Of a DNA stretch of 64,000 nt, positions 33,220 through 42,751 are shown piece after piece (the stretch's first letter is position 1; each line of letters opens with the position of its first letter). This DNA comes from Ardenticatenales bacterium (GTDB lineage: Bacteria; Chloroflexota; Anaerolineae; Promineifilales; Promineifilaceae). The DNA lies in contig JACKBL010000005.1 of NCBI GenBank assembly GCA_020634515.1, forward strand, positions 405,613 through 469,612, read 5' to 3'. The notes below the pieces were generated by a model. It saw only the letters and a program-made list of their open reading frames with translations. It was not told the origin of the DNA and searched no databases. Both the position numbers and the translations under genes were made by a program.

Positions 33220-35952
33220 TCAGCTGAACGGATCGGCGGGGGCGTCCGCGTAGAAATCCAGTTGTTTGAGTGGGCGATACCGCTGCTTTTCACGGCGGTA
33301 GCGGGCACCAACGCCGCCGTGGGCGGCGTTGTTGTGCTGGCTGGTGATGCGGTAGGGGTCTTCGGTGGAGAAGGTGTCGCACTTGCTGCAGGTGTAGATG
33401 GGTTTGTTGTTGAGGAAGTAGACCCACTTTTGCGCCAGATCAATCTCCACGGGTTCCTCGGCGGGGCCAGGGCGCAGGCGCACCAGGTAGCGGGCGCGGG
33501 TCACTTGCGGCGAAAGGCTGGTGAGGACATTGCCTTTGGCGTCGAAGATTTTTTCAATCTGGCCCCATCCGGCATCGCAGCGTACCCAGGTTCCGGGTAT
33601 GATGAGGACGGGCTTGCGCGCCGGCGGCGGGGGGGTGGGGGCGGCGTCCGGCGGTGTGCTGTAGGTGGCGATGAGTTGGGACATGCCGGCAAATTCTCCC
33701 ACAACAGCATCCGGTGAAAGGGGGGCAATCTCCTCCCACAAAGCGCGAGACGGCGGCAGTAGCTCGCGGATGCCCGCTGCCGACAACCGCTCCACTTCCA
33801 CGTAGAACGCCTGCACGCGACGGGCGATGGCTGCCCGTGTGCCGGCAGGTGCGCGCCACCAGCGACGAAAATAAGATTCCAGTTGGAACCGGGGCACGGA
33901 GCGGATTAGCGCCAGCGCCTCGCGTGCGCTCCAACCGGCGGGGTCCGCCGTCAGCGCCGCCTGCACTTGTTCGACCGCCCGCAGTAGTTCTTGCGAACCC
34001 GCCTCCGCCAGGAACTGCGAGGCCGGTTTCCCGGCCACGGCATAGAGATGCAGGTGGCGCTGCGACCGCGTGATGCCCACGTAGAACAGCCGCCGCTCTT
34101 CTTCCAGGTTGTTTTCGCGCTCGTTGGTGAAGGGGATGACGCCCTGGTTGCAGTCGGGGAGGAAGACGATGGGCCATTCCAATCCTTTGGCGCGGTGCAG
34201 GGTGGTGAGGGTGATGGGGTCCTGGTTATGTTCACCATCCTGGCCGACTTTGCGCTGCCGCAGGTCGTTGAGTTTGATCATGAAGTCGAGGAGGGATTGC
34301 TGGTTGCCGGCAAATTCGATGAATGTATCAATCGCCACGGCCCGCCCCTCGCCCGACTGCGTGAATCCACTGGAATCACGCCAGAACTGCTTGTAGGCCA
34401 GCAGCTTCTCCAATTTCGCCAACACAAACGCCGCCGGCTGCCCCAGGTTCTGGCCCAGCCAATGCAGGTCCGTGCCCAGGTTTTGCAGATAGGCGGCGAT
34501 TCTTTCGTTGTCGCGCCGTTCGGCTTGCTGCGCCAGTAGTTGGGAGAGCGGGCGCGGCTGACCCATGAACTGGCGGCGCACCTGGTCGCGCAGGCGGTGG
34601 GAGATGTAGCGTTTGGGGCGGTTGCAGATGGTTTCCCAGGCGTCGCGGAAGCTGTTGACTTGCGCCTGGGTGAGGGGGTGACCGTGGGTGAGGCGGTCTT
34701 CCAGCCAGGCAAGGCGGGCGTAGTCAATGAGGGTTTTGACTTCGATGCGGTCGTAAAAGGGTTCGGGGACGCGGTAGTTGATGCCGGCATCTATCAAAGC
34801 CTGCTCAATCGGGGGTGTCTGCGCGTTCAGTCGCACCAGGACGGCCATCTCTTTCCCCGCGTGCCCTTGCTGCCGGTAAACGCGCACCTGGCGCACGATG
34901 GCGGCGGCCATCTCTTGCGTGTTTGGGCTGAAGTGGAGGGCAGTTGTGCCGGCAAAACCCTTCGTCAACTGCAATCGTTTCTCCAGTCGCTGCCGGTTGT
35001 GGCGGATCACCGCATTTGCCAGCACCAGCGGTCCTGCCGGGCAACGAAAATTCTCGCTGATCAGATACGTTTGCCCCCCATAGCGGCGCGGAAAATCGAG
35101 AATGAAATGAGGATTGGCCCCGCGCCACTCATAAATCGTCTGATCATCATCCCCAATCGCCATGTAATGGCGCGTCCCATTCGTCCGGCGCGGCATCGTC
35201 AGCATATCCAGCATCTCCGACTGCGCCAGGTTGATGTCCTGAAATTCATCCACCAGCACACAGTGATACCGCGTCTGAATCTCGGCGCGCACATCCTCGT
35301 AGCTAACCAGAATCTGCCAACCCGTCATCAACATATCCGGGAACGTGATCATCCCCCGCTGCTGGCGCACCCTCTCCAGCAGTTGATACAGGTCCGTGTA
35401 CCAGCTCAGCGGGCCTTCAATGGGCGCCACCTGTGCGGCAATCGCCCGCGCCGCGTCCGGCAAGCGCGCGCTCGCCAGGTCCGCGTAAATCAGGTTCCCC
35501 TTGCAACTGTGTACATAGGCCAGGAAATCCTCCTGGTCCATATTGTCCAACTCGCGGCGATACGGCGCATTTTCGCTCCGTGCCACGCGCATCACCTCCC
35601 GCAACAACGTGTATTCACGGCTCTCTTGCTTCAGATTAAACTGGCGCAAATGGCCGTGCCGTTGGGCATGGCGGATGATGTCCAGCCCCAGGGCGTGCAG
35701 GGTGCGGGTGTGAACGCCCGCGCAGTGGGGCCAGGGCTGCAGGCTTTGCGCCAGGTCGCGCGCATTGCCGCGGCCAAATGAAGTTGCCAAAATGCGGTCA
35801 GCGGGAAAATGCCCCTCCCGCACCAACCGTTCGATGCGGTGGACCATGGCCGTGGTTTTGCCCGCGCCGGCGACGGCAAAGACGAGGGCGGGGCCTTCAT
35901 TGTGATTGACGACGGCTTGCTGTTGCTCCGTTAATTGCACGCGGGCGCTCAT
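33220..35952 (-). CDS. UvrD/Rep-family superfamily 1 DNA helicase
   Basis: 910 residues. Q motif LTEQQQAVVNHNEGPALVFA, Walker A AGAGKTT (28-34), motif II VDEFQDIN, motif III GDDDQTIYEWRGA, motif V/VI TLHRAKGLEWPIVF and YVGITRSQRHLH. A C-terminal ~230-residue extension contains a further folded part (GTWVRCDAGWGQIEKIFDAK) and ends with C-x2-C (TCSKCDTF) and an HNNAAHGG segment. ATG 35952 fits the family N terminus; longer frames upstream are not needed. Role: repair, fork processing or dislodging proteins from DNA. Confidence 0.9.
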   Translation of the reverse strand: MSARVQLTEQQQAVVNHNEGPALVFAVAGAGKTTAMVHRIERLVREGHFPADRILATSFGRGNARDLAQSLQPWPHCAGVHTRTLHALGLDIIRHAQRHGHLRQFNLKQESREYTLLREVMRVARSENAPYRRELDNMDQEDFLAYVHSCKGNLIYADLASARLPDAARAIAAQVAPIEGPLSWYTDLYQLLERVRQQRGMITFPDMLMTGWQILVSYEDVRAEIQTRYHCVLVDEFQDINLAQSEMLDMLTMPRRTNGTRHYMAIGDDDQTIYEWRGANPHFILDFPRRYGGQTYLISENFRCPAGPLVLANAVIRHNRQRLEKRLQLTKGFAGTTALHFSPNTQEMAAAIVRQVRVYRQQGHAGKEMAVLVRLNAQTPPIEQALIDAGINYRVPEPFYDRIEVKTLIDYARLAWLEDRLTHGHPLTQAQVNSFRDAWETICNRPKRYISHRLRDQVRRQFMGQPRPLSQLLAQQAERRDNERIAAYLQNLGTDLHWLGQNLGQPAAFVLAKLEKLLAYKQFWRDSSGFTQSGEGRAVAIDTFIEFAGNQQSLLDFMIKLNDLRQRKVGQDGEHNQDPITLTTLHRAKGLEWPIVFLPDCNQGVIPFTNERENNLEEERRLFYVGITRSQRHLHLYAVAGKPASQFLAEAGSQELLRAVEQVQAALTADPAGWSAREALALIRSVPRFQLESYFRRWWRAPAGTRAAIARRVQAFYVEVERLSAAGIRELLPPSRALWEEIAPLSPDAVVGEFAGMSQLIATYSTPPDAAPTPPPPARKPVLIIPGTWVRCDAGWGQIEKIFDAKGNVLTSLSPQVTRARYLVRLRPGPAEEPVEIDLAQKWVYFLNNKPIYTCSKCDTFSTEDPYRITSQHNNAAHGGVGARYRREKQRYRPLKQLDFYADAPADPFS

Positions 35953-36013
35953 GGGGAGAATTATAGAGCGCGGCGGGTGATCGCGCGAACACGGCGGCGC
36001 GGCGTGGTCTAAA

Positions 36014-36895
36014 TCACACCCCGTCGAAAACGGCCAGGCGAAAAGGATGCGGCGGGGCGGCTCCCCGTGGGCGTAGCCAGGACGCCGCCGCCACGTCCAG
36101 CGTGCAGTAGCCAAAGCTGGCCACTGTGATCAGCCCGTGATTGGCTCGCTCGCGCAAGGCGCACAGCACATCGCGCATGATCTGGCCTTTGAATGGCGTG
36201 AACATGAAGAAGATGCGGCCATCATCGTAAGCGAGATCGCGCGCGTCGGCGTTGATGAAGGCCACATCCGCCAGCCGCAGGCGCGCCGCCATCGCCGTCG
36301 CCGCCTGACAGTATGCCGGCTCAAACTCCACGCCTTTGCAGACCGCGCCCGTGAGCAAGTGAGACAGTATTACTACGCTCCCCAGCCCCGAACCGAGGTC
36401 GTAAAACACATCGTCGGGCGCCAGCGTTAACCGCTGGGCCAGTTCCAACACGACGGGGGCCGGCGCGGCTTCATACTGGATCATCTCCCTCTCTCGCGGG
36501 CGCGTTTCCACGGGTTGATCAGGCAGTTCCAGCAGCCCGTCAACAAAATCGTCCAGGCCCGTGGCCGTCGTGTGTAGTTGCCCCGCTCGCCACGAGGGTC
36601 CGATGATGTCCGCGCAGAACCGGATCAGGGCGTCCCGCGAATGGCCGCCCGCCTGAATCTGGTTGCGCCAGCGCTGGACGACCCGCTCATTGGTGGCCTG
36701 GACGCGCCGCCGCAGCGCTGCCGCGTTCTGTCGTAGGGTGTCCAGGTCTTCCCCCGGACGATGATACCGTGCGTACTCGATGGCCAGGGCGGCTGTTGCT
36801 TCTGCCTGCGCACGCAGGCGGAATTGCGCCGCGGCGTCCAGGCGTGGGTCGCCGAGGTATGTTTCCAGTTCCGCCACGATGGTGGTGCTATTCAT
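36014..36895 (-). CDS. Class I SAM-dependent methyltransferase
   Basis: 293 residues. Helical N-terminal ~130 residues and a Rossmann methyltransferase core at about 155-270: motif I YDLGSGLGSVVIL, acidic VEFEPAYC at strand 2, NADARDL at strand 3, FFMFTPFKGQIM at strand 4. The layout (helical part, then DLGSG and later FTPF) recalls DOT1-like or protein/small-molecule methyltransferases; target unknown. Confidence 0.75.
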   Translation of the reverse strand: MNSTTIVAELETYLGDPRLDAAAQFRLRAQAEATAALAIEYARYHRPGEDLDTLRQNAAALRRRVQATNERVVQRWRNQIQAGGHSRDALIRFCADIIGPSWRAGQLHTTATGLDDFVDGLLELPDQPVETRPREREMIQYEAAPAPVVLELAQRLTLAPDDVFYDLGSGLGSVVILSHLLTGAVCKGVEFEPAYCQAATAMAARLRLADVAFINADARDLAYDDGRIFFMFTPFKGQIMRDVLCALRERANHGLITVASFGYCTLDVAAASWLRPRGAAPPHPFRLAVFDGV

Positions 36896-36951
36896 GGTCA
36901 GGGTGGCCGGGGAGGGTGCGACGCGCCGGCGCGCGTCGCACCAGCGCGCGG

Positions 36952-37797
36952 CTAGGTAGTGGGGAACTCGTAGACGGGCCAGCTAATTGTCATGGTGCGG
37001 TCTGCGTGCCAGACTTCGTAGGTGGTTATGTCTTGTTCCCAGTTTGATTCCAGCTCTTGCTCTTGCACGTACTTTGCCAGGGCGTTCCACATTTCGAGCA
37101 GCTTGGGGTATTCGTTGTACTCGCCGTAGGTTTTGACGCAGACGGCGCGGTGGGCGGGCCATTCGCGGATCTTCATTTCGCCTTGCGGCGGCACTGTGCC
37201 TACGAAGGGAACGCCGATTTCCACGGGGCCGTCGTCTTCTTCGTTGACGGGGCCGTAGTAGAGGGCCACGGGGTCGCCGGCGACGGTGGCTCCGGCTGCT
37301 TGAATGTGGCCCCAGAGTTGTTGCAGTGCCGGCATTATCCATTCGTGAAATGCCGGCACAGTAATCTGACGGCGAATCGAAACCATCATCTGCTTTTCCA
37401 CTTCCTGATTCGTAAACGTAAAAGACATCACATTCTCCTTGTTCGGCTGCAACTCCTCACGCAGCAGCCGCGCCGCCAATTGCACGGCGGCAAGCTGCTT
37501 TTCCGTGACCGACACCTGCAGGCGGAGCTGATGCTGCACACGTTGGGGATCGCTGTCCCAGGCAGCCAGCACAATCGCCATCTTCTCCAGCGGCATTTCC
37601 ATCAGGCGCAGCAGACGAATGCGCCGCGCAACACGCAACTGCTCGCGCGTGTAGTAGCGATAGCCAGAATCGGGATCAATCCGCGCCGGCCGCAGCAAGC
37701 CGCGCTCGTCATAAAGCCGCAGCGCCTTGCGTGAAAGCTGGCCGCGTCGGCCAAACTCGCCAATCGTCAACCATTCGGAAAGCCGTTCTTCCTTCAT
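36952..37797 (-). CDS. MerR-family regulator with GyrI-like effector domain
   Basis: 281 residues. MerR HTH at about 10-80 (TIGEFGRRGQLSRKALRLYD, then SGYRYYTREQL), dimer helix (about 85-118), and a C-terminal GyrI/AraC-effector-like domain (about 125-281) like BmrR, which binds bulky cationic drugs. It may regulate an unlinked efflux system or the adjacent methyltransferase. Contains two TGCCGGCA octamers (near 37326 and 37351). Confidence 0.85.
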   Translation of the reverse strand: MKEERLSEWLTIGEFGRRGQLSRKALRLYDERGLLRPARIDPDSGYRYYTREQLRVARRIRLLRLMEMPLEKMAIVLAAWDSDPQRVQHQLRLQVSVTEKQLAAVQLAARLLREELQPNKENVMSFTFTNQEVEKQMMVSIRRQITVPAFHEWIMPALQQLWGHIQAAGATVAGDPVALYYGPVNEEDDGPVEIGVPFVGTVPPQGEMKIREWPAHRAVCVKTYGEYNEYPKLLEMWNALAKYVQEQELESNWEQDITTYEVWHADRTMTISWPVYEFPTT

Positions 37798-38063
37798 ACC
37801 CCTATCATACGCCCGGCCCCAGGGGCCAGGTCAAGCCCCGTTTGCCGGATTCGGTAGATTCACACCCAGACGCGAACTTCGTGGATTTTCACACATTCCT
37901 GCTACACGTTGCGTGGGATTCCTCGCCTCACCTGGAATGACAACTGGCAAAATACCAACCTGGGGGAAAATTGGACCACGGGCTGCTTCTGGCATAGACT
38001 TGGAGGACGTACCTTGTACGACACGGCATCAATAGCCGTCGAATCATGATAAAGGAAAAATCC

Positions 38064-38591
38064 ATGAATCTCTGGCATGATCTTCCCACCGGACCCGCTC
38101 CCCCGGAACTCATTCACGTCCTTGTGGAGATTCCGGGTGGAACCCGCAACAAATACGAATTCGACCATGATGGCGGTTTCATTCGCCTCAATCGCGTCCT
38201 TGCCTCACCTTTCTATTATCCCGCGGACTACGGCCTGATTCCCCAAACCTTTTACGACGATGGCGATCCGCTGGATGTCCTCGTGCTGATCAAGGAGCCA
38301 ACGTTCCCTGGCTGCGTGATCACGGCCCGGCCCATTGGCATGTTCCGCATGTTAGACCAGGATGATCACGACGACAAGATTCTGGCCGTGGCCGCCAATG
38401 ATCCTCTTTATCAGGATTATCGCAACATTTATGATGTGCCCAAGCATTTCTTGCGGGAAGTGGCACACTTTTTTGAGCGGTACAAGGACCTGGAAGGAAA
38501 GCAGGTCAAACCACTTGGTTGGGAACCGCGGCAGGAAGCACTCGAAAGCATCTTGCACGCCATGAAGTTGTATAAGGAAAAGGCGTGGTGA
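38064..38591 (+). CDS. ppa: Soluble family I inorganic pyrophosphatase
   Basis: 175 residues. Signature DDGDPLDVLV (metal-binding aspartates), with upstream VEIPGGTRNKYEFD and YYPADYG, and VPKHFLREVAHFFERYKDLE downstream. It hydrolyses pyrophosphate to drive biosynthesis. AAAGGA is placed 7 nt before ATG 38064, so this is chosen over ATG 38046. It is followed after 41 nt by crcB; family I pyrophosphatases are strongly fluoride-inhibited, so co-expression with a fluoride exporter makes sense. Confidence 0.95.
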   Translation: MNLWHDLPTGPAPPELIHVLVEIPGGTRNKYEFDHDGGFIRLNRVLASPFYYPADYGLIPQTFYDDGDPLDVLVLIKEPTFPGCVITARPIGMFRMLDQDDHDDKILAVAANDPLYQDYRNIYDVPKHFLREVAHFFERYKDLEGKQVKPLGWEPRQEALESILHAMKLYKEKAW

Positions 38592-38632
38592 GAGGCGAGG
38601 GGGCGCAGCGTCGCGCACGCTTTGGGGAAGGA

Positions 38633-39013
38633 ATGATGCGTTATTTATTGATCGCGGTGGGGGCGGCGCTAGGGGCGAATGCCCGCTATCTGGTGGGAAC
38701 GTGGGCAGGAGGACGGTTTGGCGCCGATTTTCCTTATGGCACGATCATCGTCAACGTCACGGGCAGCCTGGCGCTCGGCGGTTTGCTAATGTTTGTGACG
38801 GAACGCCTGCGCCTATCGTCAGAGATGCGTTTGGTGCTCGTGGTCGGATTTCTCGGCTCGTACACCACCTTTTCGTCCTATGCGGTGGAAAGCATCATCA
38901 TGCTGCGACAGGGCAACATCTGGCCGGCGGTGTTGAGTATCGTGGGGAACAATCTGTTGGGGCTGGTGTGCGCGGCGACGGGTCTCCTGGTGGCGCAGCG
39001 ATTGCTGGGATAA
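38633..39013 (+). CDS. crcB: CrcB/Fluc fluoride channel
   Basis: 126 residues with four membrane segments and the family motifs GAALGANARYLVG, YGTIIVNVTGSLALG and GFLGSYTTFSSYAVE (conserved Asn and the Phe-Ser track). It exports fluoride as an antiparallel dimer; one gene suffices for a homodimer. ATG at 38633 or 38636, just after GGGGAAGG. It sits 41 nt after ppa. No fluoride-riboswitch signature was found upstream of ppa. Confidence 0.93.
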   Translation: MMRYLLIAVGAALGANARYLVGTWAGGRFGADFPYGTIIVNVTGSLALGGLLMFVTERLRLSSEMRLVLVVGFLGSYTTFSSYAVESIIMLRQGNIWPAVLSIVGNNLLGLVCAATGLLVAQRLLG

Positions 39014-39068
39014 TGGCGCGGCAAGAAGGAGAAGGGGGCGCCACAATGAGGGCGCTGTCCATCAACGT

Positions 39069-40385
39069 TCAGGCAGCTTCGGATTCGTCGTCGCCGAGCC
39101 CCTGTTTTTTGCGCCAGACGCGTGCCAGGCGGTGCGTGAGTTCCGCCTGCACCAGGGAAGCGCGGGCCGGACTCCACGTATTCACCAGCCGCAGCGCCTC
39201 TTCCGTCCAATGCTGTGCCTGCGCCAGGTCGCGGGCGTGCCACTCGTAATGCTTCGCCAACTCCACATGCGCCCACACGTCATCGTAGCTGGTGACAGCG
39301 GCCTGCTGCCACAGCGGCACGGCTTCTTCCCGCCGCTCCTGCCGCTTCAGTAAATCCGCCAGCAGCGCCAGCCCTCGCTGATACCCCTCCAACGGCAGCG
39401 CCTGCTGTGCCAATGCCCGGCGCAAGTTCGCCTCCGCCGCGTCCGGCAGATTCAGGTCCTTCTGCCACTTGCCCAGGCTGACCAGGTCCAGTGCATCATC
39501 GTATGGCTGTGGGTCGTGGAACTGGCGCAGCAGCCGGTGCGCCAGGGAGGCCATGGAAATCAGGTCCAGGCGATTGTGGTAAAAGACGCGAGCCATTTCG
39601 CGGCCATCACCGTGCTGTAAATAGTCGTAGTAGAGGCGGGGGATGAGCCAGCCGGGAACGTCTTCCTGCGTGCGGCGCAAAGAGAGCAGATGCTTTTCCA
39701 GTTCCACCAGGGCTACGGAACCCAACCGCTGCCGCCAGAGGCGGCGCGCGGGTGGCAGCAAGTCCAGGTGGGGCATCTCGCGCACCGCGCCGACCATGCG
39801 CCCCATGCGGTTCATCAAGTAGCGATTGTCAATGAGGGGCAGGTCGAAGGTGCGCCCGTTGAAACTGATCAGGCCCGCTTTTTCTTGCAGCAGGTCTGCC
39901 AACCATTGCAGCATGGCGGGTTCGTCGTCATGGTCGCGCAAAAAGTATTGGCGGGCGACAAAGGCATCCCCTTCGTAGAACCCGACGCCGACCATGAAGG
40001 CCAGCGTGCCGGCACCGGCCAGCCCCGTTGTTTCTGTATCAATGAAGACGAAATCATGGAAGCGGAGGGAGGTCAGGCGAGGGTCGCCGCAGAGAGGGAC
40101 GGCGGCTTCCGGCGCGAATCGGAGCAAATCCCCGACCCGATGCCCGCCATGCTCATGCGTGAGCGGGTAAACATGGTCAATGACCAGGCATGCGCCCTCC
40201 TCGTTTTCCTCCAGGCGCAGGCCGGGCAGGAGCGTTGTCAGGGCTTGCGGCTCATCGGGGAGCGTATGCGGGGTATTGGCAGGCGGCGTGGGGGTAGGAG
40301 GCGAGGGAGGCGGCGTGGGTTTGAGATTGCGCGTCCCTTTGACCACGCCCAGGCGGCGTAGTTTTGCTTCCCATTGGTCATTCAT
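39069..40385 (-). CDS. RNase H-like exonuclease (YprB type) with TPR tail
   Basis: 438 residues. N-terminal proline-rich stretch (20-40), DEDDy-type ribonuclease-H-like exonuclease core at about 110-280 (FVFIDTETTGLAG, LISFNGRTFDLPLI, DVPGWLIPRLYYDYLQHG) and a C-terminal helical TPR-like region (about 305-430). Homologous to B. subtilis YprB, role uncertain; acts on nucleic acid 3' ends by family inference. Convergent with crcB, 55 nt apart. Confidence 0.82.
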   Translation of the reverse strand: MNDQWEAKLRRLGVVKGTRNLKPTPPPSPPTPTPPANTPHTLPDEPQALTTLLPGLRLEENEEGACLVIDHVYPLTHEHGGHRVGDLLRFAPEAAVPLCGDPRLTSLRFHDFVFIDTETTGLAGAGTLAFMVGVGFYEGDAFVARQYFLRDHDDEPAMLQWLADLLQEKAGLISFNGRTFDLPLIDNRYLMNRMGRMVGAVREMPHLDLLPPARRLWRQRLGSVALVELEKHLLSLRRTQEDVPGWLIPRLYYDYLQHGDGREMARVFYHNRLDLISMASLAHRLLRQFHDPQPYDDALDLVSLGKWQKDLNLPDAAEANLRRALAQQALPLEGYQRGLALLADLLKRQERREEAVPLWQQAAVTSYDDVWAHVELAKHYEWHARDLAQAQHWTEEALRLVNTWSPARASLVQAELTHRLARVWRKKQGLGDDESEAA

Positions 40386-40473
40386 GCGGCAACACTTCGG
40401 TGATGAGAAAAATGTCGCGGTTTTAGATCAGATAACATGGCCGGCGCATCGCCAACTGATCACGATCCACGGA

Positions 40474-41682
40474 TTATTCGAGTCCCAGCGCCCGGACAAC
40501 TGTGTCCAGGTCTTTGTCACCGCGCCCGCTGAGATTGACGAGGATGATCTGGTCGGGGCGCATGGTGGGGGCGCGCTTGATGGCTTCGGCCAGGGCGTGG
40601 CTGGATTCCAGCGCGGGGATGATGCCCTCCGTTTTGCTGAGGGTCTGGAAGGCGGCTAACGCTTCGGCGTCGGTGGCGTAGGTGTAGCCGGCGCGTTCCT
40701 GGTCGCGCAGCCAGGCGTGTTCTGGGCCGACGCTGGGGTAATCCAGGCCGGCGCTGATGCTGTGCGTTTCCATGATCTGGCCGTCGGGCGTTTGCATGAC
40801 GAAGCTTTTGGTTCCATGCAGCACGCCAATGCGGGAAATGGCGAGGTCGGCGAAGCGGGCGGCGTGTTTGCCGCCGCCGATGCCTTCTCCACCCGCTTCC
40901 ACGCCAATCAAGGCCACGTCTTCATCGTCGCGGAAGGCGTGGAAGATGCCCATGGCGTTGCTGCCGCCGCCAACGCAAGCGATGATCAGGTCGGGAAGGC
41001 GGCCCGCTTCTTGTTGGATTTGCGCGCGCGCTTCTTGCCCGATGACGCTCTGGAAGTCGCGCACCATCATGGGGTAGGGATGGGGGCCGAGGACGGAGCC
41101 GAGCAGGTAGTGGGTGGTTTCGACGTTGGTGACCCAGTCGCGGATGGCTTCGTTGATGGCGTCTTTGAGCGTTTTGCTGCCGCTGTCTACGGCGTGTACT
41201 TCCGCGCCCAGCAGTTTCATGCGCAGGACGTTGGGCTGCTGGCGGGCGATGTCTACGCTGCCCATGTAGACGATGCATTCCAGGCCGAGGAGGGCGCAGG
41301 CGGTGGCTGTGCCGACGCCGTGCTGCCCCGCGCCGGTTTCGGCGACGATGCGGCGCTTGCCCATGCGTTGGGCGAGGAGGGCCTGGCCGAGGGCGTTGTT
41401 GATTTTGTGCGCGCCGGAGTGGTTGAGGTCTTCCCGTTTGAGGTAGATTTGCGCGCCGCCGAGGGCGGTGCTGAGGCGGCGGGCGTGGGTGATGGGGGAG
41501 GGGCGACCGACGTAGGTGCGCAGGAGGTGTTGGAATTCGGCGATGAAGGCGGGGTCGGTGCGGGCGTTGTCGTAGGCGGTGATGAGGGTGGTGAGTGCCG
41601 GCATCAACGTCTCCGGCACAAACTGACCCCCATAAGGGCCAAACTTGCCACGCGCGTCAGGAACAGGAGTTGTTGGGAACAT
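40474..41682 (-). CDS. trpB: Tryptophan synthase beta chain
   Basis: 402 residues. Condenses indole with serine using PLP. Seen: the PLP lysine in HSGAHKINNALGQ, VAETGAGQHGVGTATACALL, and the phosphate loop IACVGGGSNAMGIF. Normal TrpB1 length. Lone trpB; trpA is not in the window, and trpF lies 1.1 kb away in the same direction, separated by a NUDIX gene and a transposase remnant. Confidence 0.96.
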   Translation of the reverse strand: MFPTTPVPDARGKFGPYGGQFVPETLMPALTTLITAYDNARTDPAFIAEFQHLLRTYVGRPSPITHARRLSTALGGAQIYLKREDLNHSGAHKINNALGQALLAQRMGKRRIVAETGAGQHGVGTATACALLGLECIVYMGSVDIARQQPNVLRMKLLGAEVHAVDSGSKTLKDAINEAIRDWVTNVETTHYLLGSVLGPHPYPMMVRDFQSVIGQEARAQIQQEAGRLPDLIIACVGGGSNAMGIFHAFRDDEDVALIGVEAGGEGIGGGKHAARFADLAISRIGVLHGTKSFVMQTPDGQIMETHSISAGLDYPSVGPEHAWLRDQERAGYTYATDAEALAAFQTLSKTEGIIPALESSHALAEAIKRAPTMRPDQIILVNLSGRGDKDLDTVVRALGLE

Positions 41683-41720
41683 GAAGCAAATCCAGAATCA
41701 TACAAGTGCAAACAAAGATA

Positions 41721-42329
41721 TCAGGTAGCCGTGGTTGCTGCATACCATTCTAGCAGTTTTTGTTGGCAGAGCAGCAAAGCCATCACGCTGGGAGCATCAC
41801 TGATGGCTCCCTGTGCGGCCATGCGTAAGGCATCCGGGATGGGGGTGGGGTGGACTTCAATCACCTCGGTGGGTTCGTGGGCCGTCGCGCCCAGTGTGAC
41901 GCCCGTCGCCAGGAAGTAGTGCCCCACTTCGTTGCAGATGCCATTGGCCGTATAGAACTGACCCAGATAGTGCCAGTCGCGGGCGCTGCCGCCGATTTCC
42001 TCGCGCAGCTCCGCCTGCGCCGTGGTTAAAGGGGTGGCGTCTGGTTTGACGCTGCCGGCAGGGATCTCATAACACCAGTCGTCTACAGTATAGCGATAGG
42101 TGTGTATCAGCACAATCTCGCCCGTGTCAGTCACCGGAATGATCCACACGGCATCAGGATGCTGCACCACATTGTAGACCCCTGGCTTCCCATCGGGTGT
42201 GACTATTTCATCCTGGCGAACGTTGTACCAGGGGCAAGACCAGACAACACGACTCGATAATGTTTTGAACGGTTTGAGCATGATTGAGACCAAAAGGCGA
42301 CTGTCTCCATCTTGAGAAATGACAGGCAT
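41721..42329 (-). CDS. NUDIX hydrolase (ADP-ribose pyrophosphatase-like)
   Basis: 202 residues. NUDIX box: G-S-V-K-P-D-A..., with Asp in place of the first Glu, and AELREEIGG catalytic helix, preceded by the typical IPAGSV. Family members cleave ADP-ribose or similar nucleoside diphosphates. AGGA 9 nt before ATG 42329 fixes the start; a start at 42281 lacks one. Confidence 0.85.
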   Translation of the reverse strand: MPVISQDGDSRLLVSIMLKPFKTLSSRVVWSCPWYNVRQDEIVTPDGKPGVYNVVQHPDAVWIIPVTDTGEIVLIHTYRYTVDDWCYEIPAGSVKPDATPLTTAQAELREEIGGSARDWHYLGQFYTANGICNEVGHYFLATGVTLGATAHEPTEVIEVHPTPIPDALRMAAQGAISDAPSVMALLLCQQKLLEWYAATTAT

Positions 42330-42342
42330 AGGTTATCGTCCT

Positions 42343-42427
42343 GCGATCATCTTAATCGCACCCAACCTGCTGGTAGTGCGATTATCTTAATCGCACCCAA
42401 CCCTGGTAGTGCGATTATCCTAATCAC
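42343..42427. repeat. REP-type palindromes, three units, with GTAG guides
   Basis: Three palindromes of the type GCGATTATCTTAATCGC at 42343-42359, 42378-42394 and 42411-42427, about 34 nt apart; units 2 and 3 are preceded by GGTAGT. A GTAG tetranucleotide just 5' of an imperfect palindrome is the hallmark of REP sequences handled by RAYT transposases, and the array abuts a RAYT remnant. Confidence 0.78.
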
Positions 42428-42746
42428 ACGTAATCCAGCCAACGAGCATAAGACCAAGGCCAATCCCCTGCCGCTTCCACCAAACCTGCCTTGACCGGAT
42501 TGCTCAGGACATAGTTCCGAATCCGGGTCAACTCTTCTTCATTCCGCACGACACGGTCATAGCTCTCATGTTGCCAAAACGGTCCGCTTCGCCCAAGAGC
42601 GCGGTTTGCGGAATTGGCCGTAAATCCTTTGAGCGAGTGCATAATATGGAACCTGCCAGCCGGTACGTTACGAATAAGGTTGCTCCGGGTAACTGGATAT
42701 GGGGTAAGGTTTTGCGATAAAAAGGTCTGAAATCCAGTTGGCTCAT
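42424..42746 (-). pseudogene. Remnant of a REP-associated tyrosine transposase (RAYT)
   Basis: The 5' piece (about 42746-42660) reads FRPFYRKTLPHIQLPGATLF and VTYRLAG, the usual RAYT N terminus. The 3' piece (about 42642-42424) reads MHSLKGFTANSANRALGRSG, then FWQHESYDRVVR and NPVKAGLVEAAGDWPWSY, the usual RAYT C terminus. The centre, with the HUH metal-binding pair, is missing and the pieces are in different frames, so it is inactive. REP palindromes flank both ends. Confidence 0.85.
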
Positions 42747-42751
42747 TTTTG

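Noticed and set aside
37798..38063. Fluoride riboswitch upstream of ppa-crcB
   Set aside because: None of the conserved crcB-motif blocks could be found by eye.
40717..41919. Plus-strand frame of 400 codons over trpB
   Set aside because: Antisense shadow of trpB and the NUDIX gene; no family features.
42343..42427. Mini CRISPR array of three units
   Set aside because: Units are palindromic and spacers are nearly identical, with GTAG guides beside a RAYT remnant; REP sequences explain it.
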